Positions 34,175 to 43,739 of a stretch of DNA of 64,000 nt are shown piece by piece. Origin of the DNA: an uncultured Clostridia bacterium (GTDB lineage: Bacteria; Bacillota; Clostridia; UBA1381); assembly GCA_947591315.1 (NCBI GenBank), contig CANQDD010000006.1, positions 40,867 through 104,866 on the forward strand, read 5' to 3'. Within the stretch, counting starts at the first letter, position 1. The number at the start of each line of letters is the position of its first letter. A program made the translations under genes and the position numbers. A model generated the notes under the pieces. It was given only the letters and a program-made list of their open reading frames with translations. It made no database searches and was not told the origin of the DNA.

Positions 34175-35626
34175 CTAAAATCTGAAATCGCGTCTGTTTG
34201 AGTTTCGTATATCGTCTATATTTTTACGCGCGATTTCACGTACTTTGTCGTTCGGTATGCGGCTAAGCTCCTTTTCGATAAGCTCGTAGCCGACCTTCTT
34301 CGTTTCCTCGGACGCGTAGTCAACGAGGTACTCGGTAAGCGTCATAAGCGCGTTGGGGTGGCAGCAGTTTAATATCTGCCCGCTCTTGCACAGCGACATA
34401 AAACGGTCGCCGGTGCGTCCCTCGCGGTAGCAGGCGGTGCAGAATGACGGAATGTGTCCGTTTTCCATGAGCCACCTCACGACCTCGTCAAGCGAACGGC
34501 AGTCGGAAACGTCGAACTGCTCCGTGTCGTGCGGACGCTCCTCCTCGGTGTAGCCGCCTACCGATGTGCGCGAGCCGCCGCTCACCTGTGAAATGCCGAG
34601 ACGCAAAAGCTTTGAACGCACCTCCTCCGTTTCGCGCGTCGAAATTATCATGCCGGTGTACGGCACGGCAAGACGTATGCAAGCCGTGATTTTCGCGAAC
34701 GTTTCGTCGTCGATACCGTTGTCGAACTCATCGGGATCTATGTCGTCGGCGTGCTTTACGCGCGGCACGCTTATAGTGTGCGGTCCTACGCCGTGCACGG
34801 CTTCGAGATGCTCCGCGTGCATTATAAGTCCGGCAAACTCGTACTTGTACATTTCAAGCCCGAACAAAACGCCCAGTCCCACGTCGTCTATACCGCCCTC
34901 CATCGCTCTGTCCATGGCTTCGGTGTGGTACGCGTAGTCGTGCTTGGGGCCCGTCGGGTGGAGCCTTAAATAGCTCTCCTTGTGGTACGTTTCCTGGAAC
35001 AGGATATACGTGCCTATGCCCGCCTCCTTCAGTCTGCGGTAATTTTCAACGGTCGTCGCGGCGATATTCACGTTTACGCGTCGAATGTCGCCGTTTTTGT
35101 GGTGTACGCTGTAAATAGTTTTGATACAGTCCAAAATGTATTCTATCGGGTTGTTGACGGGATCCTCGCCCGCTTCAATCGCAAGGCGCTTGTGTCCCAT
35201 GTCCTGAAGCGCGATAACCTCCGCCCTGACCTCCTCCTGCGTCAGCTTTTTGCGCGGTATCGTCTTGTTCTTTTGGTGGTACGGGCAGTACAGGCAGCCG
35301 TTCACGCAATAGTTTGAAAGGTAAAGCGGCGCGAATATGACTATTCTGTTGCCGTAGAACGCGAGCTTTATTTCCTCCGCGACGGCGTAAATTTTCTCTA
35401 TCTTTTCGGGTATCTCGCACGCCAGCAGAACCGACGCCTCACGGTGCGTGAGACCGCGGCACACGCAGCCCTTTTCGGTCTTTACGGGACGCGCCTTCTC
35501 AATTATCTCGTCTATAAGCTCCGCGTTGTTCTTGTTCGCCTCGGCGTATTCAAGCGTCGCGCGGATTTCCTCGTCGTTTATAAATTCCTCCGCCTTGTAT
35601 GACTTCGGGTTGTATTCTATTCTCAT
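34175..35626 (-). CDS. hydG: [FeFe] hydrogenase maturase HydG (radical SAM tyrosine lyase)
   Basis: 483 residues. HydG cleaves tyrosine to p-cresol, CO and cyanide for the H-cluster diiron site. Radical-SAM ligands CVNGCLYCPYH (CxxxCxxC), GED motif in IEAGEDPVNNP, QETYHKESY, and the C-terminal auxiliary-cluster cysteines CTACYREGRTGDRFM that set HydG apart from ThiH. The ATG at 35626 overlaps the hydE stop by 4 bp. A longer open frame upstream runs into hydE and is not used. Confidence 0.97.
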   Translation of the reverse strand: MRIEYNPKSYKAEEFINDEEIRATLEYAEANKNNAELIDEIIEKARPVKTEKGCVCRGLTHREASVLLACEIPEKIEKIYAVAEEIKLAFYGNRIVIFAPLYLSNYCVNGCLYCPYHQKNKTIPRKKLTQEEVRAEVIALQDMGHKRLAIEAGEDPVNNPIEYILDCIKTIYSVHHKNGDIRRVNVNIAATTVENYRRLKEAGIGTYILFQETYHKESYLRLHPTGPKHDYAYHTEAMDRAMEGGIDDVGLGVLFGLEMYKYEFAGLIMHAEHLEAVHGVGPHTISVPRVKHADDIDPDEFDNGIDDETFAKITACIRLAVPYTGMIISTRETEEVRSKLLRLGISQVSGGSRTSVGGYTEEERPHDTEQFDVSDCRSLDEVVRWLMENGHIPSFCTACYREGRTGDRFMSLCKSGQILNCCHPNALMTLTEYLVDYASEETKKVGYELIEKELSRIPNDKVREIARKNIDDIRNSNRRDFRF

Positions 35627-36666
35627 TTTCTTATGTCTCCTCTGTCCGTAACTATCTCGTATCCGATTGATTTCATTCTTTGCTTTAAGCACGCGACGCA
35701 CTGCGCGCTTTCCTCGCCCGTGCATATCTTGTTGTCGTAAAGCTCGTACTTTTTCCGCACAGCCGTCGGCGACAAATTCGGCATTACGACGTTTGCGCCC
35801 GACTGTATTCCCATTTCGCGCCCCAAAGGGTGAATTGTGCCGAGAGCCGTCGTCGCGGGCAAAAGCACGGGCGGGTAAATAAGCCGTATTACCGACAAAA
35901 GGTAACACGTAAGTTCAACCGTTCCGCCCTTTTCGTTTGCGAACGGCGTCGCGCCGTGCGGAACGAACGGTCCTATGCCGCACATGTCCGGCTTAAATTC
36001 CTCTATGAATTTTAAGTCCTCGGCTATTGTCCGCGCGGTCTGGTACGGAGAGCCGACCATAAATCCGCAGCCGACCTGATAACCAATTTCGCGCAGATTT
36101 TTCAGGCAGCGCATACGGTTTTCAAACGACATCTCGCTTGGGTGTAGCTTTTCGTAATGCTCTCTGTCAGCCGTTTCATGGCGCAGGAGATACCTGTCCG
36201 CACCCGCGTCAAAAAGGCGTTTGTAACTTTCGCGGCTTCTCTCGCCGAGCGACAGCGTTACCGCGCAGTCGGGGTATTTTCGTTTTATGCTTTTTATGAT
36301 TCCCTCAAGCAAATCGTCGGTGTAGTACCCGTCCTCGCCGCCCTGTAGCACAAACGTGCGGAAGCCGAGCGTGTACCCCTCGTCGGCGCAGTCGAGGATC
36401 TCGTCCGCGCTTAATCTGTAGCGGTCGCATGAAGAATTGCTTTTGCGTATGCCGCAGTAAAGGCAGTCATTTTTGCATATATTGCTTATCTCGATAAGTC
36501 CGCGCACAAAAACGGCGCTGCCGTAAATCTCCTTACGTATTTTAACCGCTCTTTCGGCAAGCATACGCGCCGCGTTTTCGTCGCGGTTTTCTATGAGGTA
36601 CGCGTACTCGTCAAGCGTGAGAGTATGCGCGTCCGACAGCTTTTCTATAAGATTTTCCGTTGTCAC
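35623..36666 (-). CDS. hydE: [FeFe] hydrogenase maturase HydE (radical SAM)
   Basis: 347 residues. HydE acts with HydG in building the azadithiolate-bridged diiron unit. Radical-SAM motif ISNICKNDCLYCGIRKSN, the LQGGEDGYY turn, and the MVGSPYQT region in the barrel. Start: GTG at 36666 with GGGAG 8 bp upstream; the frame stays open further upstream but through the hydA terminator. Three C-terminal cysteines (CTGEESAQCVAC) could hold the optional second cluster. No promoter was found between it and hydA, so partial read-through of the terminator may express hydEGF. Confidence 0.96.
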   Translation of the reverse strand: MTTENLIEKLSDAHTLTLDEYAYLIENRDENAARMLAERAVKIRKEIYGSAVFVRGLIEISNICKNDCLYCGIRKSNSSCDRYRLSADEILDCADEGYTLGFRTFVLQGGEDGYYTDDLLEGIIKSIKRKYPDCAVTLSLGERSRESYKRLFDAGADRYLLRHETADREHYEKLHPSEMSFENRMRCLKNLREIGYQVGCGFMVGSPYQTARTIAEDLKFIEEFKPDMCGIGPFVPHGATPFANEKGGTVELTCYLLSVIRLIYPPVLLPATTALGTIHPLGREMGIQSGANVVMPNLSPTAVRKKYELYDNKICTGEESAQCVACLKQRMKSIGYEIVTDRGDIRK

Positions 36667-36691
36667 GCTTACCACTCCCTTATATGCCATA

Positions 36692-36722
36692 CAAAAACAA
36701 GGGGCTTTCGGCAAAGCCCCTT
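36692..36722 (-). terminator. Terminator of hydC-hydB-hydA
   Basis: Stem AAGGGGCTTT/AAAGCCCCTT (36699-36708 with 36713-36722) followed by GTTTTTG on the minus strand. Confidence 0.85.
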
Positions 36723-36737
36723 TGCTTTCGGTTAAAA

Positions 36738-38480
36738 TCAGTTTATCGTTCTCTCCACGTAAGACGTGTGAAGCAGGTGGTGAGCCTTTTCGCTTCCCGG
36801 CTCGCCGAGATATTCCTCGTACAGCTTCTTTATCGAGGGGTTCTCGTGCGACTTTCTTATCGTCTTAGCCGTGTCGTTGTTGTAGAGCGCTTTTGCGCGG
36901 AGCGCCTTAACATCGGTGAAGTTCCTTATGTCCGCGTGTACGAGCGGCTGACCGCCGCCGTTTACGCATCCGCCCTCGCAGCACATTATCTCCACAAAGT
37001 GATAGTCCGCCTCACCCGCGCGGATCTTATCCATAATCACGCGCGCGTTGTTAAGTCCTGACGCAACGGCAACCTTTACCTCCTTGCCGCCGACGGTGTA
37101 GGTCGCTTCCTTTATGCCGTCCGTGCCTCGAACCTCGGTAAAGTCGGGCTTTTGAAGCTCCTCGCCCGTCAGCTTTTCAACAGCCGTGCGGAGTGCGGCC
37201 TCCATAACGCCGCCGGTCGCGCCGAATATTACGCCTGCGCCGCTGCTCTCGCCGAGCGGATCGTCAAAGCCCTCGTCGGGCAGAATATTAAAGTCGATGC
37301 CGCACTTGCGGATAAGACGCGCAAGCTCGCGCGTTGTGATTGAAATGTCAACATCGGGCACACCCGCCGCGTCCTGGTCGGCTCTGTTAATCTCAAACTT
37401 TTTCGCCGTGCACGGCATAACGCTCACGCATACTATATTCTTGGGATCTATACCCATTTTTTCCGCGTAATACGTCTTTGTAACCGCGCCGAACATCTGC
37501 TGCGGCGATTTGCAGCTTGAAAGGTGCGAAAGCTGATCGGGGTAGTAATGCTCGCAGTATTTTACCCAGCCGGGCGAGCATGACGTTATCATCGGCAGCA
37601 CGCCGCCGTTCTGCACTCTCTCTATAAACTCGTTCGCCTCCTCCATTATCGTGAGGTCTGCGCCGAAATTTGTGTCAAACACCTTGTCAAAGCCTATTCT
37701 TCTGAGAGCGGCAGCCATTTTACCCTCAACGTCCGTACCCATCGGATAACCGAATTCCTCGCCGAGCGCCGCGCGGACAGCCGGAGCGGTCTGTACAACG
37801 ACATGCTTTTCGCTGTCGTTTATGGCGGCGAGAACGTCGTCGGTATTGTCCTTTTCGTAGAGCGCACCCACGGGGCACGCTGCGATACACTGACCGCAGT
37901 TTACACAGCTTGTGTCGGCAAGGTCGGACTCAAACGCGCAGCCTATCGATGTCGCGAAGCCACGGTTATTCGGACCTATTACGGCTACGCCCTGAACCTT
38001 TTCGCACACCGCGACGCAGCGGCGGCAGAGAATACATTTGTTGTTGTCGCGAACCATGTGCGGCGCGCTTGTGTCAGGCTCAAAATGCTGCTGCTCGCCC
38101 GCGAAGTAGTTTTCGTCCTCGACGCCGTACTCCGTGCAAAGCTCCTGAAGCTCGCACTTTCCGCTCCTTACGCAGGAAAGACACTTCTTTTCGTGGTTTG
38201 AAAGAAGAAGCTGGAGCGTTCTCTTTCTCGACTCGATGAGCTTCGGGGTGTTTGTGAACACCTCCATACCCTCCGTTATTGGGTACACGCACGCGGCGAC
38301 GAGATTTCTCGCGCCCTTTACCTCGACGACGCACATACGGCACGCGCCTATCTCGTTTATTTCTTTAAGATAACACAGCGTCGGAATTTTTATTCCCGCG
38401 TGTCTTGCAGCCTCCAGAACCGTCGAGCCTTCGGGAGCGCTGACATCTAATCCGTTTATTTTAAGATTTATATTAGCCAT
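36738..38480 (-). CDS. hydA: [FeFe] hydrogenase catalytic subunit HydA
   Basis: 580 residues. Order: an N-terminal [2Fe-2S] ferredoxin domain (CYLKEINEIGACRMC), a His-type [4Fe-4S] site (HEKKCLSCVRSGKCELQ), two [4Fe-4S] sites (CILCRRCVAVCEK, CVNCGQCIAACPVG), then the H-cluster domain with L1 TSCSPGWVKYCE, L2 MPCTAKKFE and L3 EIMCCEGGCVNGGGQP, and a small-subunit tail. With HydB and HydC this is the trimeric group A3-type enzyme, which makes H2 from reduced ferredoxin plus NADH or runs in reverse. All cluster ligands appear intact. Confidence 0.97.
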   Translation of the reverse strand: MANINLKINGLDVSAPEGSTVLEAARHAGIKIPTLCYLKEINEIGACRMCVVEVKGARNLVAACVYPITEGMEVFTNTPKLIESRKRTLQLLLSNHEKKCLSCVRSGKCELQELCTEYGVEDENYFAGEQQHFEPDTSAPHMVRDNNKCILCRRCVAVCEKVQGVAVIGPNNRGFATSIGCAFESDLADTSCVNCGQCIAACPVGALYEKDNTDDVLAAINDSEKHVVVQTAPAVRAALGEEFGYPMGTDVEGKMAAALRRIGFDKVFDTNFGADLTIMEEANEFIERVQNGGVLPMITSCSPGWVKYCEHYYPDQLSHLSSCKSPQQMFGAVTKTYYAEKMGIDPKNIVCVSVMPCTAKKFEINRADQDAAGVPDVDISITTRELARLIRKCGIDFNILPDEGFDDPLGESSGAGVIFGATGGVMEAALRTAVEKLTGEELQKPDFTEVRGTDGIKEATYTVGGKEVKVAVASGLNNARVIMDKIRAGEADYHFVEIMCCEGGCVNGGGQPLVHADIRNFTDVKALRAKALYNNDTAKTIRKSHENPSIKKLYEEYLGEPGSEKAHHLLHTSYVERTIN

Positions 38481-38495
38481 TGTCCTCTCTCCTTC

Positions 38496-40334
38496 TTACT
38501 CCTTATATATAGCGCCGAAGCGGCATTTCTCCATACATGCGCCGCACTTTATACACTTTTCGGGATCTATAGTGTGCGGCTCCTTGACCGTGCCGGAAAT
38601 CGCTCCGACAGGGCAGTTTCTCGCGCAGAGCGTGCAGCCCTTACACTTCTCCTCGTCAATCTTGTATTGGAGAAGGTCTTTACATACGCCCGCCGGACAC
38701 TTCTTGTCAACGATGTGGGCTATGTACTCGTCGCGGAAATATTTGAGCGTCGATATTACGGGGTTCGGCGCGGTCTGACCGAGAGCGCAGAGCGAGTTTG
38801 AGTGCAGATGCTCACACAGCTCCTCGAGCTTGTCAAGGTCGTCCATCGTCGCCTGACCTTTCGTTATCTTAGTGAGGATTTCAAGCATTCTTCTCGTACC
38901 GACGCGGCACGGCGTACATTTGCCGCAGCTTTCATCAACGGTAAATTCGAGGAAGAATTTGGCTATGTCAACCATACAGGTGTCCTCGTCCATTACGATA
39001 AGTCCGCCGCTGCCCATCATAGAGCCTATCGCGGTGAGGTTGTCAAAATCTATCGGAATGTCGAGATGTTCAGCCGGTATACAACCGCCGGAGGGTCCGC
39101 CGGTCTGTGCCGCCTTAAACTTCTTGCCGTTCGGCACACCGCCGCCGATTTCCTCAACGACCTCGCGCAGCGTCGTACCCATAGGCACTTCGACAAGACC
39201 TGTGTTGTTGATTTTACCGCCGAGCGCGAATACCTTTGTACCCTTTGACTTTTCAGTACCCATTGAAGCGAACCAGTCCGCGCCGTTCATAATGATTTGC
39301 GGAACGTTCGCGTACGTTTCGACGTTGTTGAGTATTGTCGGCTTCTGGAACAGACCTTTAAGCGCGGGGAACGGCGGGCGTGAACGCGGCTCGCCTCTGT
39401 TACCCTCTATCGAGGTCATGAGCGCCGTTTCCTCGCCGCAGACGAACGCGCCCGCGCCGAGACGAAGCTCTATGTCAAACTTAAAGCCCGTGCCGAAGAT
39501 GTTGTCGCCCAAAAGTCCGAGCTCTCTCGCCTGTCCGATTGCAATCTGCAGTCTTTCAACGGCTATCGGGTACTCGGCGCGGACATAGATATAACCCTGC
39601 GTCGCGCCTATCGCGTAACCGGCGATCGCCATTGCTTCGAGTACAACGTGCGGATCGCCTTCAAGCACCGAACGATCCATGAACGCGCCCGGATCGCCCT
39701 CGTCGGCGTTGCAGCACACGTACTTCTGATCCGCGTCGTTCGCCGCCGCGAAGCGCCATTTAAGTCCCGTCGGGAAACCCGCGCCGCCGCGTCCGCGAAG
39801 TCCGCTGTCGTAAATCGTCTGTATTACTTCCTCCGGCGTCATTTCGGTCAGTACCTTAGCAAGAGCCTCGTAACCGCCCTTACCTATGTAATGCTCGATA
39901 TGCTCCGGACTTATCTCGCCGCAGTTGCGAAGCGCAACTCTGTGCTGCTTCTTATAGAAGTTCGTTTCTTCAAGCGGAAGTATGTGGTCGGCTTTCGTCG
40001 TTTCGTCGTAGAGCAGCTCCTTTACGGGGTTGCCGTTCTTCAAATGCTCCTCGACTATTCTCGGAATGTCCTCCTCCTTTACCATGGAGTAGAACAAGTT
40101 TTCCGGATGTACTATCATTATGGGGCCCAAAGCGCAAAGTCCGAAACAGCCGGTCTTTACGATTTCAACCTCATTTTCAAGTCCGTTTTTCTTTATTTCC
40201 TCCTCAAGCTTCGCGATAAGCGCGGGGCTGCCGGAGGACGTGCAGCCCGTACCGCCGCACACGTGAACGCGGCGTTTCGATGTGGTTTGCTGCGCTTTTT
40301 TCTTTATTTCCTTTAACTGTTCAATCGTAATCAT
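38496..40334 (-). CDS. hydB: NADH-binding hydrogenase subunit HydB (NuoF-like)
   Basis: 612 residues. A thioredoxin-like [2Fe-2S] N-terminus (HVCGGTGCTSSGSPAL, TGCFGLC) precedes the NuoF core with the NADH/FMN sites (GLRGRGGAGFPTGLKW, CNADEGDPGAFMDR, GAGAFVCGEETAL), the SLBB region, the cluster N3-type SCGKCTPCRVGTRR, and a C-terminal two-cluster ferredoxin (CKGCTLCARNCPVGA, CIKCGACMEKCRFGA). This layout is that of HydB of electron-bifurcating hydrogenases. The gene lies 11 bp behind hydC and 15 bp before hydA. Confidence 0.97.
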   Translation of the reverse strand: MITIEQLKEIKKKAQQTTSKRRVHVCGGTGCTSSGSPALIAKLEEEIKKNGLENEVEIVKTGCFGLCALGPIMIVHPENLFYSMVKEEDIPRIVEEHLKNGNPVKELLYDETTKADHILPLEETNFYKKQHRVALRNCGEISPEHIEHYIGKGGYEALAKVLTEMTPEEVIQTIYDSGLRGRGGAGFPTGLKWRFAAANDADQKYVCCNADEGDPGAFMDRSVLEGDPHVVLEAMAIAGYAIGATQGYIYVRAEYPIAVERLQIAIGQARELGLLGDNIFGTGFKFDIELRLGAGAFVCGEETALMTSIEGNRGEPRSRPPFPALKGLFQKPTILNNVETYANVPQIIMNGADWFASMGTEKSKGTKVFALGGKINNTGLVEVPMGTTLREVVEEIGGGVPNGKKFKAAQTGGPSGGCIPAEHLDIPIDFDNLTAIGSMMGSGGLIVMDEDTCMVDIAKFFLEFTVDESCGKCTPCRVGTRRMLEILTKITKGQATMDDLDKLEELCEHLHSNSLCALGQTAPNPVISTLKYFRDEYIAHIVDKKCPAGVCKDLLQYKIDEEKCKGCTLCARNCPVGAISGTVKEPHTIDPEKCIKCGACMEKCRFGAIYKE

Positions 40335-40345
40335 ACCGCGCCTCC

Positions 40346-40840
40346 TTATTCATACTTGGCAAGAATATCGTCAACATCGTCAACGGTAAGTCTGCCGTAT
40401 ACCTCGTCGTTTACCAGCATTACCGGCGCAAGTCCGCACGCGCCCACGCAGCGGCACGCGTCAAGCGAGAATTTTCCGTCCGGCGTACATTCGCCGCCCG
40501 ATATGTTGAGCTTTTCGGTAAGCGCGTTGTAAATGTCGCCGCTGCCCTTTACGTAGCATGCCGTACCGAGACAAACGCTTATTCTGTACTTGCCCTTCGG
40601 GTTCAGCGAGAACTGCGAATAGAACGTCGCTACGCCGTAAAGCTTTTCGAGCGGTATCATCGTCTCGTCAGAGATTTTCTTAAGCACTTCCCTCGGAAGG
40701 TAGCCGTAAATCTCCTGAGCCTTCTGCAAAAGCGGCATCGTCGCGCCCGGATCGTCCCTGTGCTCGGCTATGACCTGCATCAGCTTTTCTTCCTGCTCCT
40801 TTGTTCCGGAAAAAGGAACAGTCTGTTTCTTCTCAGCCAT
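40346..40840 (-). CDS. hydC: Hydrogenase subunit HydC (NuoE-like [2Fe-2S] protein)
   Basis: 164 residues. N-terminal helical bundle, then a thioredoxin-like fold with ligands CLGTACYVKG and CRCVGACGLAPV. It completes the HydABC trimer. GGAGG precedes the ATG at 40840; an upstream in-frame ATG adds 14 unrelated residues. It is the first gene of the operon, behind a promoter and a Rex-type operator. Confidence 0.95.
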   Translation of the reverse strand: MAEKKQTVPFSGTKEQEEKLMQVIAEHRDDPGATMPLLQKAQEIYGYLPREVLKKISDETMIPLEKLYGVATFYSQFSLNPKGKYRISVCLGTACYVKGSGDIYNALTEKLNISGGECTPDGKFSLDACRCVGACGLAPVMLVNDEVYGRLTVDDVDDILAKYE

Positions 40841-40904
40841 TTTGTAACCTCCATATATATTATTGTTATACAAAATCAACATCTTTAATTTTTTGCGCGT
40901 TGAA

Positions 40905-40922
40905 TTGATAATTATTTAACAA
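40905..40922. promoter_or_regulatory. Probable Rex operator before hydC
   Basis: Minus strand TTGTTAAATAATTATCAA matches the clostridial Rex consensus TTGTTAA-N4-TTAACAA at 13 of 14 defined positions. It lies just downstream of the predicted -10 box, so bound Rex would block transcription. Rex senses NADH/NAD+ and controls hydrogenase and fermentation genes in Clostridia. Confidence 0.7.
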
Positions 40923-40931
40923 TCAACCGCA

Positions 40932-40960
40932 CTATAATATTGTATCATACCGCAAGACAA
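40932..40960 (-). promoter_or_regulatory. Probable promoter of hydCBA
   Basis: Minus strand TTGTCT, 17 bp, TTATAG. Both boxes are only moderate matches, but the spacing and the adjacent Rex site support it. Confidence 0.5.
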
Positions 40961-41037
40961 TTTTCTATATGGTAATTTATTTTTGTCGAATTGATATAGT
41001 TTTTTGTGCGTCGGTTATGCTAAAGTCACAAACAACT

Positions 41038-41877
41038 TTAGTTAGCCGTAGTTACAACCTGCGTTTTTGCGCCGTTTTCACGCGGCACGGACATTATAAC
41101 GCCGCGCGGACACTTTTTCGCACACAAGCCGCAGTTTTTGCATTTGCCGTAATCTATTATAGCATGATTGTCCACCACATGTATAGCGTCAAAATGACAC
41201 TCTTTTTCGCATAATTTACAACCGATACAGCCCTTTTTGCAGTATTGATTGACAAATTTTCCCATTTCGGGATTTGAGCAGAGAACCCAGTGACGCTGGT
41301 TTTTCGGCACGAGCTTTATAATATGCTTCGGACATTCCTTTATGCATTTGCCGCACGCCTGACAGAGCGTGTCGTCAACGACAGCTACGCCGTTCTTAAT
41401 CTTGATCGCGCCGAACGGACATACGTTCGCGCAGTGACCGAGACCGAGACAGCCGCTTTCGCATTTTTTTGCTCCGCCGGCAAATTTTGCCGCCGCAGCG
41501 CAGTCTTTTATTCCTTTGTAATCAAATTTATACACCACGGACGCTCTGTCGCCGGCACACATTACGCGCGCGACGACCTCCTGTACCTCGCCCGCCTCGA
41601 CGCCCATTATGTCGGCTATCTTCTGCGCAACAGGCGCTTTGCCGACGGTACATGCGTTTACCGGCGCGCCGCCCGCCACAACCGCCTCAGCGTAAGCCGA
41701 GCAGCCGGCGTACCCGCACGAGCCGCAGTTCGCGCCCGGCAGCACCTCGGTGATACGCTCCGCGCGCTCGTCCTTTTTAACGGCGAATATGTGCGCGGCA
41801 AACGCGAGAAGCAGTCCGAATAAAAGACCTGTTCCGCCGACAACGCATACCGCGGAAATTATATTTGCTGTGTTCAT
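41038..41877 (-). CDS. rnfB: Rnf complex subunit RnfB
   Basis: 279 residues. One N-terminal membrane helix (about 5-27), the [4Fe-4S] motif CGSCGYAGCSAYAEAV, then a row of ferredoxin-type sites: CESGCLGLGHCANVCPF, CQACGKCIKECP, CIGCKLCEKECHFD and CKNCGLCAKKCP. RnfB is the entry point for ferredoxin electrons on the cytosolic side. It is the last gene of rnfCDGEAB, 46 bp after rnfA. Its stop overlaps a weak hairpin (41020-41041). Confidence 0.96.
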   Translation of the reverse strand: MNTANIISAVCVVGGTGLLFGLLLAFAAHIFAVKKDERAERITEVLPGANCGSCGYAGCSAYAEAVVAGGAPVNACTVGKAPVAQKIADIMGVEAGEVQEVVARVMCAGDRASVVYKFDYKGIKDCAAAAKFAGGAKKCESGCLGLGHCANVCPFGAIKIKNGVAVVDDTLCQACGKCIKECPKHIIKLVPKNQRHWVLCSNPEMGKFVNQYCKKGCIGCKLCEKECHFDAIHVVDNHAIIDYGKCKNCGLCAKKCPRGVIMSVPRENGAKTQVVTTAN

Positions 41878-41923
41878 TTTATTCCTCCATTACGCAAATT
41901 GCGTTTTGCGATTCATTTCCGAT

Positions 41924-42511
41924 TTAACCGATTGAGAAGCCCGAAAAGCCCATAAACGCTATCGACATAAGTCCCGCCGTCAATAAGGCTATCGGGAAGC
42001 CGCGGAAGCACTCCGGCACGGCGTCCTCGTCGAGATACTCTCTTATGCCCGCCATTAAAACTATCGCAAGCGTGAAGCCGAGTGCCGAGAACGTTCCGTT
42101 AAGCAGCGAGAATATGAAGCTGTCCGCGTAGTTCTGCACGTTTAACAGCGTCACGCCGAGCACCGCGCAGTTTGTCGTTATAAGCGGAAGGTAAATTCCG
42201 AGCGCGTTGTAAAGCGACGGAAGCGACTTCTTTATAAACATCTCCACAAACTGCACAAGTCCCGCGATAATCAGTATAAACAGTATCGTCTGCAGGTAGT
42301 CGAGTCCGAAGGGTATTAGCAGAAACTTGTTCGCGAGCCACGTAAACGCCGAGGCGAGAGCCATTACAAACGTTACAGCCATACCCATGCCGAACGCCGT
42401 TTCAGTCTTTTTTGACACTCCGAGGAACGGGCATATTCCGAGGAATTTCACCATTACGAAGTTTTCCGTGAGGAGCGCGGACAAAAGTATAGACACAATC
42501 TGAACAGCCAT
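41924..42511 (-). CDS. rnfA: Rnf complex subunit RnfA
   Basis: 195 residues, six membrane helices. Typical sequence: the N-terminal [20 protein letters not shown] and the pseudo-symmetric [15 protein letters not shown]. Cysteines in these two stretches bind the intramembrane [2Fe-2S] cluster shared with RnfE. The start codon overlaps the rnfE stop (TAATG). Confidence 0.97.
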   Translation of the reverse strand: MAVQIVSILLSALLTENFVMVKFLGICPFLGVSKKTETAFGMGMAVTFVMALASAFTWLANKFLLIPFGLDYLQTILFILIIAGLVQFVEMFIKKSLPSLYNALGIYLPLITTNCAVLGVTLLNVQNYADSFIFSLLNGTFSALGFTLAIVLMAGIREYLDEDAVPECFRGFPIALLTAGLMSIAFMGFSGFSIG

Positions 42512-43137
42512 TATTTATCCGCCCCCTTCTTTGTTTTTTTCACGATGAAGTTAATCGTTCCGATAAGCAGTCCGAGTACGATAAATCCGCCCGGAGCCAT
42601 TATCATTATCGTTGCGGGCTGCACGTGCGTTCCGTAGAGCGTTATTCCCCATATCGTGCCCGCGCCGAGTATTTCGCGTATCGCGGATATGATGCACAAA
42701 GCGCCCGTAAAGCCGAGTCCCATGCCGAGACCGTCAACCGCGCTGTGCAAGGGTCCATTCTTTGACGCGAACGCTTCCGCGCGCGCGAGGATTATGCAGT
42801 TTACGACTATAAGCGGTATAAATAATCCCAGCGATGACGCGAGGTCGGGCATAAACGCCTGGAGCGACATGTCTATCACCGTTACGAACGCCGCTATAAT
42901 AACTATGTACGCCGCTATTCTCACCTTGTCGGGAATTATCTTTCTCAAAAGCGATATGAGAAGGTTCGAGCAGATAAGGACAGCAGTTGCCGACAAGCCC
43001 ATTCCCAAGCCGTTTTGAAGGCTCGTTGTGACGGCGAGTGTCGGACACATGCCGAGCAGCTGCATAAATGTCGGGTTTTCGGTAAACAGTCCGTTTTTGA
43101 ACACGGACATCGCCGTTTTCTTGTTTTCGTCAGCCAT
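42511..43137 (-). CDS. rnfE: Rnf complex subunit RnfE
   Basis: 208 residues, six membrane helices, paralogue of Rnf[24 protein letters not shown] and [16 protein letters not shown] carry the cluster cysteines. It forms the ion-path core with RnfA and RnfD. One-base overlaps (TAATG) with rnfG before and rnfA after show tight coupling. Confidence 0.97.
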   Translation of the reverse strand: MADENKKTAMSVFKNGLFTENPTFMQLLGMCPTLAVTTSLQNGLGMGLSATAVLICSNLLISLLRKIIPDKVRIAAYIVIIAAFVTVIDMSLQAFMPDLASSLGLFIPLIVVNCIILARAEAFASKNGPLHSAVDGLGMGLGFTGALCIISAIREILGAGTIWGITLYGTHVQPATIMIMAPGGFIVLGLLIGTINFIVKKTKKGADK

Positions 43138-43739
43138 TATCCGTTACCCCCTTCCAGTATGATCTCCGCCGCGTCAAGAGCGATGTTTACTCCGTTCGTT
43201 ACGCCCTTCGAGGTGAGCGTCGCGCCGGAAATCGCCTGTATATCGGTGTCGGTCGCGCCCGATTTTGAAACGCCTATTCCCGCGCTCTTGCCCGCGTACT
43301 GATCGCGGAACGACGCGTCGGTCGCCTTCGCGCCGAGACCGGGCGTTTCGTTAAGCGAAATGATTTCCACGCCCGCGACCGTCTTGTCCTCGTTTACGCC
43401 GGTTACGGTCTGTATGCCGATGTCGTAGCCGCTCGTTTCGGTTATGACGCACGCGCCCGTAACTCTGCCGCTTTGGTCGAGAGCGGTGTAAGCCTTCATT
43501 ATCTCTCCCCTGCCGTTCTCGGCGTTTTTTAGTTCGGGAGTGATTTCAAGTTCCTTGAAGTCAGCCGCGTCGGGCATTACGGCTTTGAGAGCCGTTTGCT
43601 CCTTTTTGACGTTGTTTTCGGCTATGAGCGGCGCGGTTTTCGCGTTTACAAATCCCAGAAGCGCCGCCGCGAGCGCGGTTATCACAAACAGTATCGCGCC
43701 CACCTTTATAATTTCCTTTACGTCCAATTTTTCGCTCAT
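43137..43739 (-). CDS. rnfG: Rnf complex subunit RnfG (covalent FMN)
   Basis: 200 residues. One membrane helix near the N-terminus and an outside FMN-binding domain. The motif ISGATLTSKGVTNGV holds the Thr that receives FMN through a phosphoester bond made by ApbE. No apbE gene is in the window. It overlaps rnfD by 4 bp (ATGA). Confidence 0.95.
   Translation of the reverse strand: MSEKLDVKEIIKVGAILFVITALAAALLGFVNAKTAPLIAENNVKKEQTALKAVMPDAADFKELEITPELKNAENGRGEIMKAYTALDQSGRVTGACVITETSGYDIGIQTVTGVNEDKTVAGVEIISLNETPGLGAKATDASFRDQYAGKSAGIGVSKSGATDTDIQAISGATLTSKGVTNGVNIALDAAEIILEGGNG

Noticed and set aside
35627..35908. N-terminal extension of HydG up to 35908
   Set aside because: The added residues are an out-of-frame reading of hydE; the ATG at 35626 gives the usual HydG length and a 4-bp overlap.
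36667..36714. Longer HydE start at 36714
   Set aside because: It would begin inside the hydA terminator hairpin; the GTG at 36666 has GGGAG at the right distance.
41020..41041. Hairpin CTAAAGT/ACTTTAG at the rnfB stop as a terminator
   Set aside because: The stem is short and AT-rich and no T-run follows on the minus strand, so it is too weak to list.
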